Shown here: positions 1 through 5,455 of the stretch, one piece after another
How positions within the stretch are numbered: the first letter of the stretch is position 1
Layout of the letters: every line of letters starts with the position of its first letter
NCBI GenBank assembly: GCA_003694325.1
Contig: RFKJ01000277.1
Location: 1 to 5,455, forward strand
Direction: 5' to 3'
From: Deltaproteobacteria bacterium
Lineage (GTDB): Bacteria; Myxococcota_A; UBA796; UBA2385
Length of the DNA: 5,455 nt
Translations under genes and position numbers: made by a program
Notes under the pieces: generated by a model
The model's database searches: none
What the model saw: the letters and a program-made list of their open reading frames with translations, nothing else
What the model was told of the DNA's origin: nothing

Positions 1-479
1 ATCCGGACCAGGTGCAGCCGCTCCAGCGCCTGCAGCAGCCGCCCGCTCACGGTGCCGTCCCGCAGCAGGGCGCCGGCCGCCACCGGCTTCCGGAACAGCC
101 GATCGGCGAGGTAGGGATCCATGATCTCGTAGGCGAGATCGATGTCCACCTGCAGCCGCACGACCGCGTCGGCCTCCACCGGCCGCGGCTGCTGGTCGAC
201 CAGCCGGGTGGCCAGCTCGCGGATCACCCCCGCCAGGCCCGGGCGGCTGCCCGGCTGGGCGATCGGCTCGCCCGGCGCCACCAGGAACCGGACCCGGCCG
301 TAGGCCGCGGCCTCCCGCAACCCGTTGAGGCCATCGGCTCCCGGGTAGACCCCGCCGCTGACCACCGCCAGCCGCTCCTCCCGCCCGTCCACCTCCAGGT
401 GCAGCCGTCCGCTGAGCCGCTGCCGCCAGATGCGCTCGAGCAGCGCGAGGTTGTCGGCGGCGGTCTCGCTGAGGCGCAT
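1..479 (-). CDS. Partial protein with DUF4388/PATAN-like N-terminus (C-terminus beyond edge)
   Basis: From the ATG at 479 the minus frame is open for 159 codons and runs off the left edge, so the C-terminus is missing. Residues about 11-75 (LALLERIWRQRLSGRLHLEV, then GREERLAVVSGG, then a G..RF strand at 61-65) follow the DUF4388/PATAN pattern: a helix, an R..SG.L.L hairpin and a short Gly turn. Such domains occur in regulatory and adaptor proteins, often of deltaproteobacteria. Residues about 80-159 look helical and end in SGRLLQALERLHLV, like the helical stretch that often follows. No signal peptide or membrane segment is seen. The start is uncertain: no Shine-Dalgarno precedes this ATG, and coding-like sequence continues upstream in frame. 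The product is otherwise unrecognised and the family assignment is tentative, made from memory of the pattern. Confidence 0.65.
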   Translation of the reverse strand, partial: MRLSETAADNLALLERIWRQRLSGRLHLEVDGREERLAVVSGGVYPGADGLNGLREAAAYGRVRFLVAPGEPIAQPGSRPGLAGVIRELATRLVDQQPRPVEADAVVRLQVDIDLAYEIMDPYLADRLFRKPVAAGALLRDGTVSGRLLQALERLHLVR

Positions 480-515
480 GGAGTCGACCAGGAGGAGCAG
501 AGGCGGGACGCGGCG

Positions 516-529
516 CGGGGAACTCCCCG
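516..529. repeat. 14-bp palindrome CGGGGAACTCCCCG upstream of the left-edge gene
   Basis: The arms cgggga (516-521) and tccccg (524-529) are perfectly complementary around a 2-bp centre. The element lies 37 nt upstream of the ATG at 479. Its tight dyad symmetry is what a dimeric repressor could bind. No known operator is recognised, and only one copy is present. Confidence 0.3.
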
Positions 530-615
530 AGCGATCACCGGATCATCCCATCAGGTGAAGCCTGACGCATGGCGCGTGACAAGTCCAGACCTTGCCGGTT
601 TCCGCCCCCGGCCTC

Positions 616-642
616 CCGGCCCGGCGATGCCGGACGGGCCGG
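616..642 (-). terminator. Inverted repeat directly after miaB; possible weak terminator
   Basis: Perfect 8-bp arms ccggcccg (616-623) and cgggccgg (635-642) enclose an 11-nt loop and start 1 nt past the miaB stop (646-644). A competing smaller hairpin (621-625 with 629-633) lies inside. All stem pairs are G-C, but no T-tract follows in the direction of transcription, so a Rho-independent terminator is doubtful. A role in 3'-end protection or pausing is equally possible. Confidence 0.4.
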
Positions 643-643
643 C

Positions 644-2002
644 TCAGGCGTCGACCGGTGTGGGGACGAGCCGACCGCGCAGCGAGTGGGTGAAGGCCCG
701 GGTGACCTCGACGGGGACGATCTTTCCCACCAGGGTCTCGTCCCCCTCGAAGTTGACGGTCTTGAAGGTGCTGGTGCGCCCACAGATCACCCCCGGATCG
801 TGGCGCGACCAGCCCTCGACCAGCACCGGGTGGATGGAGCCGACCATGGCCTCGTGGTGCTCCCGCGAGAGCTGGCGCTGGCGGTCCTGCAGCCGCTGCA
901 GGCGCTGCTGGGCGACATCGGCCGGGACCTCGTCGCCCCGATCGATGAGCCGCAGCGCCGCCGTGCCGGGGCGGGCCGAGAACTTGAAGCTGAAGCTGCC
1001 GTGGAAGCGCACCGTGGCCAGCAGGTCCATGGTCGCCTCGAAGTCTTCGTCCGACTCGCCGGGGAAGCCGACGATGAAGTCGGTGGTCAGCGCCAGGTCG
1101 GGGCGGGCATCAAGCAGCGCCTCGACCAGCCGCAGGTACCGGTCGCGGGTGTAGAAGCGCTTCATGCGCCGCAGCACCCGGTCGCTGCCGGACTGCACGG
1201 GCAGGTGCAGGTGGCTGGTGAGCTGGGGCAGGTCCCGGTAGGCCTGGACCACGTCGGGACCCATGTCCCGGGGGTGGCTGGTGGTGTAGCGGATCCGCTC
1301 CACGCCCGGCACTTCGGCCACCGCGTAGAGGAGCTGGGCGAAGGTCCGCTCGCCCGGCACCTTCAGGCCGTAGCTGTTGACGTTCTGGCCGATGAGGGTG
1401 ATCTCCCGCACCCCGCGGGCGACCAGCCCCCGCACTTCGGCCAGGATCTCGTCGCTGGGCCGCGACAGCTCGGTGCCCCGGGTGCTGGGGACGATGCAGA
1501 AGGTACACTTGTTGTCACAGCCCTTCTGGATGGTCACGAACGCCGTGGGGGAGCGCTCGGCATCCGGATCCAGCACATCGGCGAAGACGTAGTCGTCGCT
1601 GTCGAGGAACTCGGTGTCGACCACCGGCTCGTGCTCCGCCCGGGCCACGAGCTGGCGGATCCGGGGGACGGCGTCGGGGCCGAACACCAGGTCCAGATCC
1701 TTGTAGCGACGCCGGAGCTTCTCCCCCTCCTGCTGGGCGACGCAGCCGGCCACGGCGAGCAGCAGCCGGTCGTCGGGATCGGCGGCCTGGCGCTGGCGCT
1801 TGACCGCCCGGGCCTCGCCCAGGAAGCTGTGCAGCTTCTGCTCGGGCTTGTCGCGGATCGAACAGGTGTTGATGACCACCAGGTCGGCGTCCTCCATCCG
1901 GTCGGTCGCCTGCCAGCCGTCCAGCCCGAGCTGGGCCTTCATCTTGCCGGTGTCGTAGACGTTCATCTGGCACCCGAAGGTGCGGATGTAGACGCGCTTC
2001 AT
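644..2002 (-). CDS. miaB: tRNA-2-methylthio-N6-dimethylallyladenosine synthase (MiaB)
   Basis: MiaB is a radical-SAM methylthiotransferase that converts i6A37 to ms2i6A37 in tRNAs reading codons that begin with U, which improves decoding. The 452-residue length is normal for the family. The N-terminal UPF0004 domain begins at MKRVYIRTFGCQMN and supplies the auxiliary [4Fe-4S] ligands C11, C47 (in NTCSIRDKPEQK, a MiaB signature that argues against RimO or MtaB) and C87 (AGCVAQQ). The radical-SAM motif is CDNKCTFC with C162, C166 and C169. Other conserved blocks are IGQNVNSYG (204-212), SHLHLPVQSGS (263-273), TTDFIVGFPGE (306-316) and FKFSARPGT (339-347). A C-terminal TRAM domain spans about 378-445. 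All catalytic cysteines are present. The gene follows the methyltransferase gene by 37 nt and is probably translated from the same mRNA. Confidence 0.98.
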   Translation of the reverse strand: MKRVYIRTFGCQMNVYDTGKMKAQLGLDGWQATDRMEDADLVVINTCSIRDKPEQKLHSFLGEARAVKRQRQAADPDDRLLLAVAGCVAQQEGEKLRRRYKDLDLVFGPDAVPRIRQLVARAEHEPVVDTEFLDSDDYVFADVLDPDAERSPTAFVTIQKGCDNKCTFCIVPSTRGTELSRPSDEILAEVRGLVARGVREITLIGQNVNSYGLKVPGERTFAQLLYAVAEVPGVERIRYTTSHPRDMGPDVVQAYRDLPQLTSHLHLPVQSGSDRVLRRMKRFYTRDRYLRLVEALLDARPDLALTTDFIVGFPGESDEDFEATMDLLATVRFHGSFSFKFSARPGTAALRLIDRGDEVPADVAQQRLQRLQDRQRQLSREHHEAMVGSIHPVLVEGWSRHDPGVICGRTSTFKTVNFEGDETLVGKIVPVEVTRAFTHSLRGRLVPTPVDA

Positions 2003-2008
2003 CAGGCG

Positions 2009-2014
2009 TTCCCC
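2009..2014 (-). promoter_or_regulatory. miaB: Ribosome binding site that sets the miaB start
   Basis: GGGGAA on the minus strand lies 6 nt before the ATG at 2002. It supports that ATG over the in-frame upstream ATG at 2113, which would overlap the methyltransferase gene by 74 nt and add 37 residues with no MiaB similarity. Confidence 0.6.
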
Positions 2015-2020
2015 AGCCGT

Positions 2021-2037
2021 GTCGGGCCGCCTCCGAC
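2021..2037 (-). repeat. Short inverted repeat between methyltransferase and miaB genes
   Basis: The arms gtcgg (2021-2025) and ccgac (2033-2037) flank a 7-nt loop, starting 2 nt past the methyltransferase stop codon (2042-2040). No T-tract follows and miaB begins 18 nt downstream, so termination is unlikely. It may be a processing or stability element, or chance. Confidence 0.35.
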
Positions 2038-2039
2038 CT

Positions 2040-2939
2040 TCAGCGCAGGGCGCGCCGGGCGGCGAGGCAGTGGGTGAAGAGCACTCGGTATCCGCGGTCG
2101 TATTGCCGCACAACCCACGGCACGTGCTCCTCCTCGTCGACGATGGTCAGCCGCAGCTCGGTCAGGGCGCCGCGCAGCTCGTCCTCGGGCGAGGGGCTGC
2201 CGAAGACCGGCGCCACATCGCTGTCATAGGGGGTGCTGATCGTGAGCAGCCCCCCCGGCTGCAGCAGGCTGACCGCCGCCAGCAGGATGGGGCCGGCGGC
2301 GTCGTCGGCCACGTCGAGGATGTTGCCGAGGTGGACCCAGGCAAAGGTGTCCGGTGGCAGGGGCGGCGCGGTGGCGTCGGCGATGGACAGGTAGAGGTGG
2401 CGGTCCGAGACCGGCTTGAACGGAAAGCGCACCCGCTGCAGTCCGCCGCGGTGGGTGGGGATCACCGTCTCCTGGAGCCGGCCGAGGAGCAGGTCGCGGG
2501 CCAGCAGCACCGCCCGGGGCGAGCGATCGAAGGCGAAGACGACGCGCCCCGTGGCGCACATGCGGCGGGTCATGGGGCCGACCCCGCAGCCGATGTCGAC
2601 CGCCCGCCCCGGGGGAGCCAGCTCGGTGCCCCACCGGGCGCAGACCGACGTGGGGCTGGCGTCGCCCAAGGACTGCAGCCACTGCCCGAATCCCCCCGGG
2701 CCCCCGAGCGATCGGGGCGGCAGGTGGGGCGTGACGGGGTCCGGGGCATCGACCGGCAGGTCCTCGATGATGCGGGTGGGCAGCCCCGTCCGGAGGTCCC
2801 AGGCCCCCGGTCCGTGCCGGGCCAGGAAGGCCTCCGGATCGGGGACCAGCACCGGGATCCCGTCGAGCGCCGGGTAACGGCGCCCCTCGGGCGAGCGACC
2901 ATTGACCAGGCGACCACCGGTGACCGGACAGATGTACAC
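2040..2939 (-). CDS. Class I SAM-dependent methyltransferase with Trm112-like N-terminus
   Basis: This 299-residue, probably cytoplasmic protein is a Rossmann-fold methyltransferase. Seen: motif I AVDIGCGVG at 113-121; an acidic second strand ending in FAFD (135-138); an ADAT motif (188-191) consistent with adenine contact; a HLGNILD segment (203-209); and a LLQPGGLLTISTP strand (225-237), the usual post-motif III region. Residues 3-32 (ICPVTGGRL... YPALDGIPVLV) resemble the Trm112/YcaR zinc-ribbon domain often fused to methyltransferases, but only the first cysteine remains. The start is GTG: no other start codon lies in frame between it and the preceding gene's stop, and GAGGA stands 4 nt upstream. 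The substrate cannot be told from sequence. Its position between the ATPase gene (63 nt) and miaB (37 nt) suggests co-transcription and only weakly suggests an RNA or translation-factor target. Confidence 0.88.
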   Translation of the reverse strand: MYICPVTGGRLVNGRSPEGRRYPALDGIPVLVPDPEAFLARHGPGAWDLRTGLPTRIIEDLPVDAPDPVTPHLPPRSLGGPGGFGQWLQSLGDASPTSVCARWGTELAPPGRAVDIGCGVGPMTRRMCATGRVVFAFDRSPRAVLLARDLLLGRLQETVIPTHRGGLQRVRFPFKPVSDRHLYLSIADATAPPLPPDTFAWVHLGNILDVADDAAGPILLAAVSLLQPGGLLTISTPYDSDVAPVFGSPSPEDELRGALTELRLTIVDEEEHVPWVVRQYDRGYRVLFTHCLAARRALR

Positions 2940-2943
2940 GGAG

Positions 2944-2958
2944 TCCTCGGGGAGAGGA
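2944..2958 (-). promoter_or_regulatory. RBS of the methyltransferase gene inside a 5-bp hairpin
   Basis: The Shine-Dalgarno GAGGA (minus strand, 2948-2944) lies 4 nt before the GTG start at 2939. Directly upstream TCCTC (2958-2954) is its exact complement, separated by a TCCCC loop (2953-2949). The mRNA could therefore fold a 5-bp stem that hides the whole SD. Together with the GTG start this suggests deliberately low or conditional translation. The complementarity is seen directly; the regulatory role is inferred. Confidence 0.5.
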
Positions 2959-2989
2959 GGGTTGTCGACGACCGGCGCGGAACGCGGGG

Positions 2990-3004
2990 GAGCCCCTGGG
3001 GCTC
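2990..3004 (-). repeat. 15-bp perfect palindrome overlapping the ATPase stop codon
   Basis: The arms gagcccc (2990-2996) and ggggctc (2998-3004) are perfectly complementary around a single central base. In RNA a 6-bp stem with a 3-nt loop is feasible, and it includes the last two bases of the ATPase TGA (3005-3003). No T-tract follows, so it is not a standard intrinsic terminator. It may slow 3' decay, or it may be chance in G+C-rich sequence. Confidence 0.5.
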
Positions 3005-5378
3005 ACAGCCGCCGGGTGGCGGGCACCCAGAGGATACCGAACCGGGCGATGGTGATGTCGTTGCGCTCCAGGCGCACCTCGCGCTCCTCGATCCCGTCGA
3101 GCAGCTTCTCCTCGCGGGCCCGGATCTCGGCCAGCTCCTCCTCCAGGCGGCGCTCCAGCTCGTAGGCCTTCTGCTTGAGGTCGTCCAGCTCCTGCTCGGT
3201 GCGCTCCACCCGCTGCCGGGCCCGGGCGGTCATGCGCCGCTTCGTCATCGCGGTGCTGACACTCCTCTTGCGCCCGGTGAACCAGGACAGCACGGTCTCG
3301 CCGACGTTGACGGCCTCCTCGGCCTGGCGCCCGCGGAGCACGCCCTGGGCCTCGACCCGCTTCGCCTCGGTGCGGGCGATGCGGTCCTCCAGCCGGTCGG
3401 CCTCCCGCTGGTAGCGTTCCCGGCGCCGGGCGATGGCGGCATCCACCCGTTCCTGGATGGCGGCCGCCACCCGGGCGCGGAAGTCGTCGGGGGACTCGTC
3501 GCCCCGGGCGTAGAGCTTGAGCTTCGGGTGGACGAGGCGGCCGCGGCTCTCGGTGCGGTACACCTCGTCGGCCACCTGCTTCTGCAGCGCCTTCCGCTCC
3601 CGCTCCTCGTCGATGAACGGCGGCAGGGGATGGAAGCGCCCCTCCTGCGGTGGGCCGGGGAGCAGGTCGGTGGCGTGCAGCTCGACGGCGACGGGCTCCC
3701 CCAGGCCATCGTCGAGCGGGTACCACACGCGCCGCTCGTGGTGCTCGAGCTGGAAGCCGTTGCGCTCGTCGAACAGCAGTTGCAGGTCGGCGAGCAGGGC
3801 CGGCCGCCAGACCGGGACGCCGTCGGGGCGCGGCGGGCCGGCGTGGGCGGAGAAGACATCCCCCAGTCGATGGGAGAAGGCCACCCGGGGATCCAGGGTC
3901 CAGCACTCGCCCGGCGTCGGAGGCGGCGCACCGAGGGTGCCGTCGTCGGGCGCGGCGGAAGCGGCGGCAGGCGCGGCGGAAGGGGCCGGCGCAGCGGACG
4001 GGACCGGCGCAGCGGAAGGGGCCGGCGCAGCGGCGGCGGGCGCGAGGGTCGCGTGGACCCGCTCGATCTCCAGGCGGGTGAGCGGCCCCCGGAGGTAGCT
4101 CATGGCCCAGCGCGTGCCGAAGACCCGCGGCGCGTCGGCCTTGGCGTCCACCAGCAGGAAGCGCCGCCTGCCGAGGCCGGCGACCTGCTCGTCGAGCCCC
4201 GGCCGGCCGAGCCCCTGGAGCAGTCGCTTGCGGTCCTGGGCGGTCTGCAGGCGGCCGATGAACCACAGGCCGGCGTTGGACAACGCCTTGTAGTCGAGAT
4301 CCACCGGGTTCTGGGTCGCCAGGAGCACCCCGAGCCCGACGGCCCGGGCCTGCTTCATCATGGTCAGCAGCGGCTGCTTGGTCGGCGGCTTGTGGGGATG
4401 CGGGGGCAGGTAGCCGGCGACCTCGTCGAAGAAGAGCACCGCCCGCAGCCCGCTGGTGCCCGGCATCCCGCGGCTCCAAGCGTGCAGCCGACCGAGCAGC
4501 AGGGTCAGGAAGAGCTGCCGCTGGTCGTCGCCGAGGTGGGCGAGGCTGAACACGTGGACGGGCACCCGGCCGGCAGGGGGCCCACCGGGTCCCCCGAGCA
4601 TCGCCCGCATGGAGAGCGGCGTCCCCCGGGTCCACGGCGCGAAGCTGGGGGCGGCGACCACCGCGTTGAGCGCCATCGCCAGGTCCATGCGGTCGTCGGG
4701 AGGGAAGAAGCGGTCCAGGGGGAACACGCCCACCTTGTCGAAGGGCGGGTCGACCAGCCGCAGGATCAGCGTCTCCAGGTCCGGGTCCTCGCCGGCACTC
4801 CAGGCAGCCTCCAGGATGGTGGAGAGCACCACGTGGGCCGGGTCCCGCACCGGGTCGCTGGTCCGCCCGACCAGGGCCAGCAGGCCCGAGACCGTGTGGG
4901 CGACCAGCCCGCGGAGCACGTCGGCGTCGACCTCGCCGTCGGGGCCCCGTCCCTCGGGGCGGCGGAAGGCGCTGAGCACGTCGACCGCCTCCCCCGCGTC
5001 GCTGCCCGGGGTGTAGAGGTGCAGGTCCAGGCGTTCGCGGAGGGCCGCCACCCGGGCCTCGTCGATGCCGTCACCGGCGAGCCCCTCCCGCCAGCGGGCC
5101 GCGACGGCCGCCGGGTCCGCCCCCGGCTCGACCCACGGGGCGAACTCCTCGGGCGACAGCCCGGGGAACAGCAGCGCGAGGTTGCCGAGGTCCCCCTTGG
5201 GGTCGATGGCGATGATCGGGACGCCGGCGGCGGCCAGCTCCTCGAGCATCACGATGCACAGCCCGGTCTTGCCCGAGCCGGTCATGCCGACCACGACGCC
5301 GTGGGTCCGCAGCCGCTCCGGCTCGATCCGCAGCTCGGCGCCCTGTTCGTCGCGACCGAGGAACATTCCGTCCGCCAT
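3003..5378 (-). CDS. HerA/YjgR-like P-loop ATPase with long C-terminal coiled-coil half
   Basis: This 791-residue protein is probably a cytoplasmic ATPase of the HerA/FtsK superfamily (COG0433/DUF853-like). Seen: Walker A GMTGSGKT at residues 31-38; a DPKGDLGNL motif at 59-67; a Walker B-like strand LRAVLFFDEV at 311-320 with D318 and E319; and the block ATQNPVDLDYKALSNAG at 354-370 followed by IGRLQT at 374-379, whose Arg is a candidate trans-acting finger. Only about 30 residues precede Walker A, so there is no HAS-barrel; this N-terminus recalls E. coli YjgR. An Ala/Pro/Ser linker (446-478) leads to a middle domain (about 486-590), then a highly charged, probably coiled-coil region (about 590-775) broken by a hydrophobic stretch near 692-702, and a GILWVP end. 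The ATG is chosen because GGGAGG lies 5 nt upstream and no earlier in-frame start exists in the window. DNA translocation is a family inference; the substrate is unknown. No nurA-like gene is visible beside it. Confidence 0.93.
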   Translation of the reverse strand: MADGMFLGRDEQGAELRIEPERLRTHGVVVGMTGSGKTGLCIVMLEELAAAGVPIIAIDPKGDLGNLALLFPGLSPEEFAPWVEPGADPAAVAARWREGLAGDGIDEARVAALRERLDLHLYTPGSDAGEAVDVLSAFRRPEGRGPDGEVDADVLRGLVAHTVSGLLALVGRTSDPVRDPAHVVLSTILEAAWSAGEDPDLETLILRLVDPPFDKVGVFPLDRFFPPDDRMDLAMALNAVVAAPSFAPWTRGTPLSMRAMLGGPGGPPAGRVPVHVFSLAHLGDDQRQLFLTLLLGRLHAWSRGMPGTSGLRAVLFFDEVAGYLPPHPHKPPTKQPLLTMMKQARAVGLGVLLATQNPVDLDYKALSNAGLWFIGRLQTAQDRKRLLQGLGRPGLDEQVAGLGRRRFLLVDAKADAPRVFGTRWAMSYLRGPLTRLEIERVHATLAPAAAAPAPSAAPVPSAAPAPSAAPAAASAAPDDGTLGAPPPTPGECWTLDPRVAFSHRLGDVFSAHAGPPRPDGVPVWRPALLADLQLLFDERNGFQLEHHERRVWYPLDDGLGEPVAVELHATDLLPGPPQEGRFHPLPPFIDEERERKALQKQVADEVYRTESRGRLVHPKLKLYARGDESPDDFRARVAAAIQERVDAAIARRRERYQREADRLEDRIARTEAKRVEAQGVLRGRQAEEAVNVGETVLSWFTGRKRSVSTAMTKRRMTARARQRVERTEQELDDLKQKAYELERRLEEELAEIRAREEKLLDGIEEREVRLERNDITIARFGILWVPATRRL
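3973..4026 (-). repeat. Three tandem 18-bp units encoding an Ala/Pro hexapeptide repeat
   Basis: Three near-identical 18-bp units (3973-3990, 3991-4008, 4009-4026) lie in the ATPase gene, with a degenerate partial fourth unit following. On the minus strand they encode SAAPAP/SAAPVP-type hexapeptides at about residues 451-470, part of a longer Ala/Pro/Ser stretch (446-478). The unit keeps the reading frame, so changes in copy number would only lengthen or shorten the linker. The repeat separates the ATPase core from the C-terminal half and is probably a flexible hinge. Confidence 0.85.
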
Positions 5379-5455
5379 GCCCGCCTCCCGTGCTCCGGCC
5401 CCGCGTTCTACCGCATCACCCGGCGACCTGCCCGGCCGGTCCCCGGAGCCCCCGC
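5379..5455 (-). promoter_or_regulatory. Leader of the ATPase gene with strong Shine-Dalgarno
   Basis: On the minus strand GGGAGG (5389-5384) sits 5 nt before the ATG at 5378, a good Shine-Dalgarno sequence. The ATPase frame stays open to the window edge but has no ATG, GTG or TTG there. The other two minus frames stop at 5410-5408 (TAG) and 5418-5416 (TGA), so any upstream gene on this strand could end here, but too little is present to call one. No convincing promoter is visible. Confidence 0.7.

Larger units (their letters stand above)
480..643. other. 164-nt gap between miaB and the left-edge gene
   Basis: This is the longest gap inside the window. Beyond the inverted repeat near miaB, positions about 535-600 are visibly less G+C-rich than the flanking genes, as expected of intergenic DNA. 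A TTGTCA on the minus strand (about 581-576) resembles a -35 box, but no acceptable -10 sits 16-18 nt after it. A palindrome lies at 516-529. Minus-strand stops occur in all three frames here, so no continuous gene spans the gap. Confidence 0.5.

Noticed and set aside
224..538. A 104-codon minus-strand frame starting MIARGVPRAASRL
   Set aside because: It is the +1 shadow of the left-edge gene. The overlapping frame from 479 has balanced hydrophobic and charged composition and stays open to the edge, while this one is Ser/Arg/Trp rich.
560..600. A sigma70-type promoter with TTGTCA as -35 before the left-edge gene
   Set aside because: No hexamer resembling TATAAT lies at an acceptable spacing.
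12..1154. A 380-codon plus-strand open frame opposite the left-edge gene and the end of miaB
   Set aside because: Its composition is that of a shadow frame (Arg, Pro and Gln rich) and it runs across the miaB stop and an intergenic gap.
569..2077. A 502-codon plus-strand open frame opposite miaB
   Set aside because: It is the antisense shadow of miaB, whose motifs are complete; its own translation shows no family signature.
2002..2113. The 37-codon upstream extension of miaB to the ATG at 2113
   Set aside because: The extra residues lack any family similarity, the extension overlaps the methyltransferase gene, and the ATG at 2002 has its own SD and matches the normal MiaB N-terminus.
2690..2715. 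G-runs on the minus strand as a possible G-quadruplex
   Set aside because: Only three separate runs of three or more G are present, within coding sequence for a Gly/Pro stretch.
2224..4635. An 803-codon open frame on the minus strand overlapping both the ATPase and methyltransferase genes in another frame
   Set aside because: It is extremely rich in Arg, Pro, Ala and Gly, has no recognisable domain, and crosses two well-supported genes. Long empty frames of this type are expected at this G+C content.
3003..5378. The HerA-like ATPase as part of an antiphage defence system
   Set aside because: Defence HerA proteins are paired with a nuclease or NADase effector gene; the visible neighbours are a methyltransferase and miaB, and there are no mobile-element or defence-island signs.

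Overview
This is a very G+C-rich bacterial window (by eye around 70%, with codon third positions mostly G or C). All supported genes lie on the minus strand, so transcription runs from right to left. Four protein genes fill it: a large HerA/YjgR-like P-loop ATPase (5378-3003), a class I SAM-dependent methyltransferase with a Trm112-like N-terminus (2939-2040), the tRNA methylthiotransferase MiaB (2002-644), and a gene cut by the left edge whose product looks like a DUF4388/PATAN-type protein (479 to edge). I see no tRNA or rRNA gene, insertion sequence, CRISPR array or attachment site. The composition and the DUF4388-like gene would fit a deltaproteobacterial or Myxococcota-like organism, but the window does not fix the taxon.

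The gaps are 63 nt (ATPase to methyltransferase), 37 nt (methyltransferase to miaB) and 164 nt (miaB to the last gene). The first three genes therefore look like one transcription unit. The 164-nt gap holds an inverted repeat just past the miaB stop and a small palindrome, so the last gene could have its own promoter, though no convincing -10/-35 pair is visible. The right-hand 77 nt hold the ATPase leader, with a good Shine-Dalgarno (SD) sequence and no other supported gene.

Only miaB has an assured function: 2-methylthiolation of i6A37 in tRNAs. The methyltransferase substrate is unknown, and its place next to miaB only hints at a link to RNA or translation. The ATPase resembles E. coli YjgR at its N-terminus but carries a long extra C-terminal half: an Ala/Pro repeat linker, a middle domain and a charged helical region. 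It lacks the HAS-barrel of archaeal HerA, and no NurA-type nuclease is visible beside it.

I do not see a convincing defence system or other new multi-gene system. The points most worth a second look are the ATPase's C-terminal half, the Trm112-like domain that has lost its metal-binding cysteines, a hairpin that would sequester the methyltransferase SD sequence, and the uncertain start of the left-edge gene.
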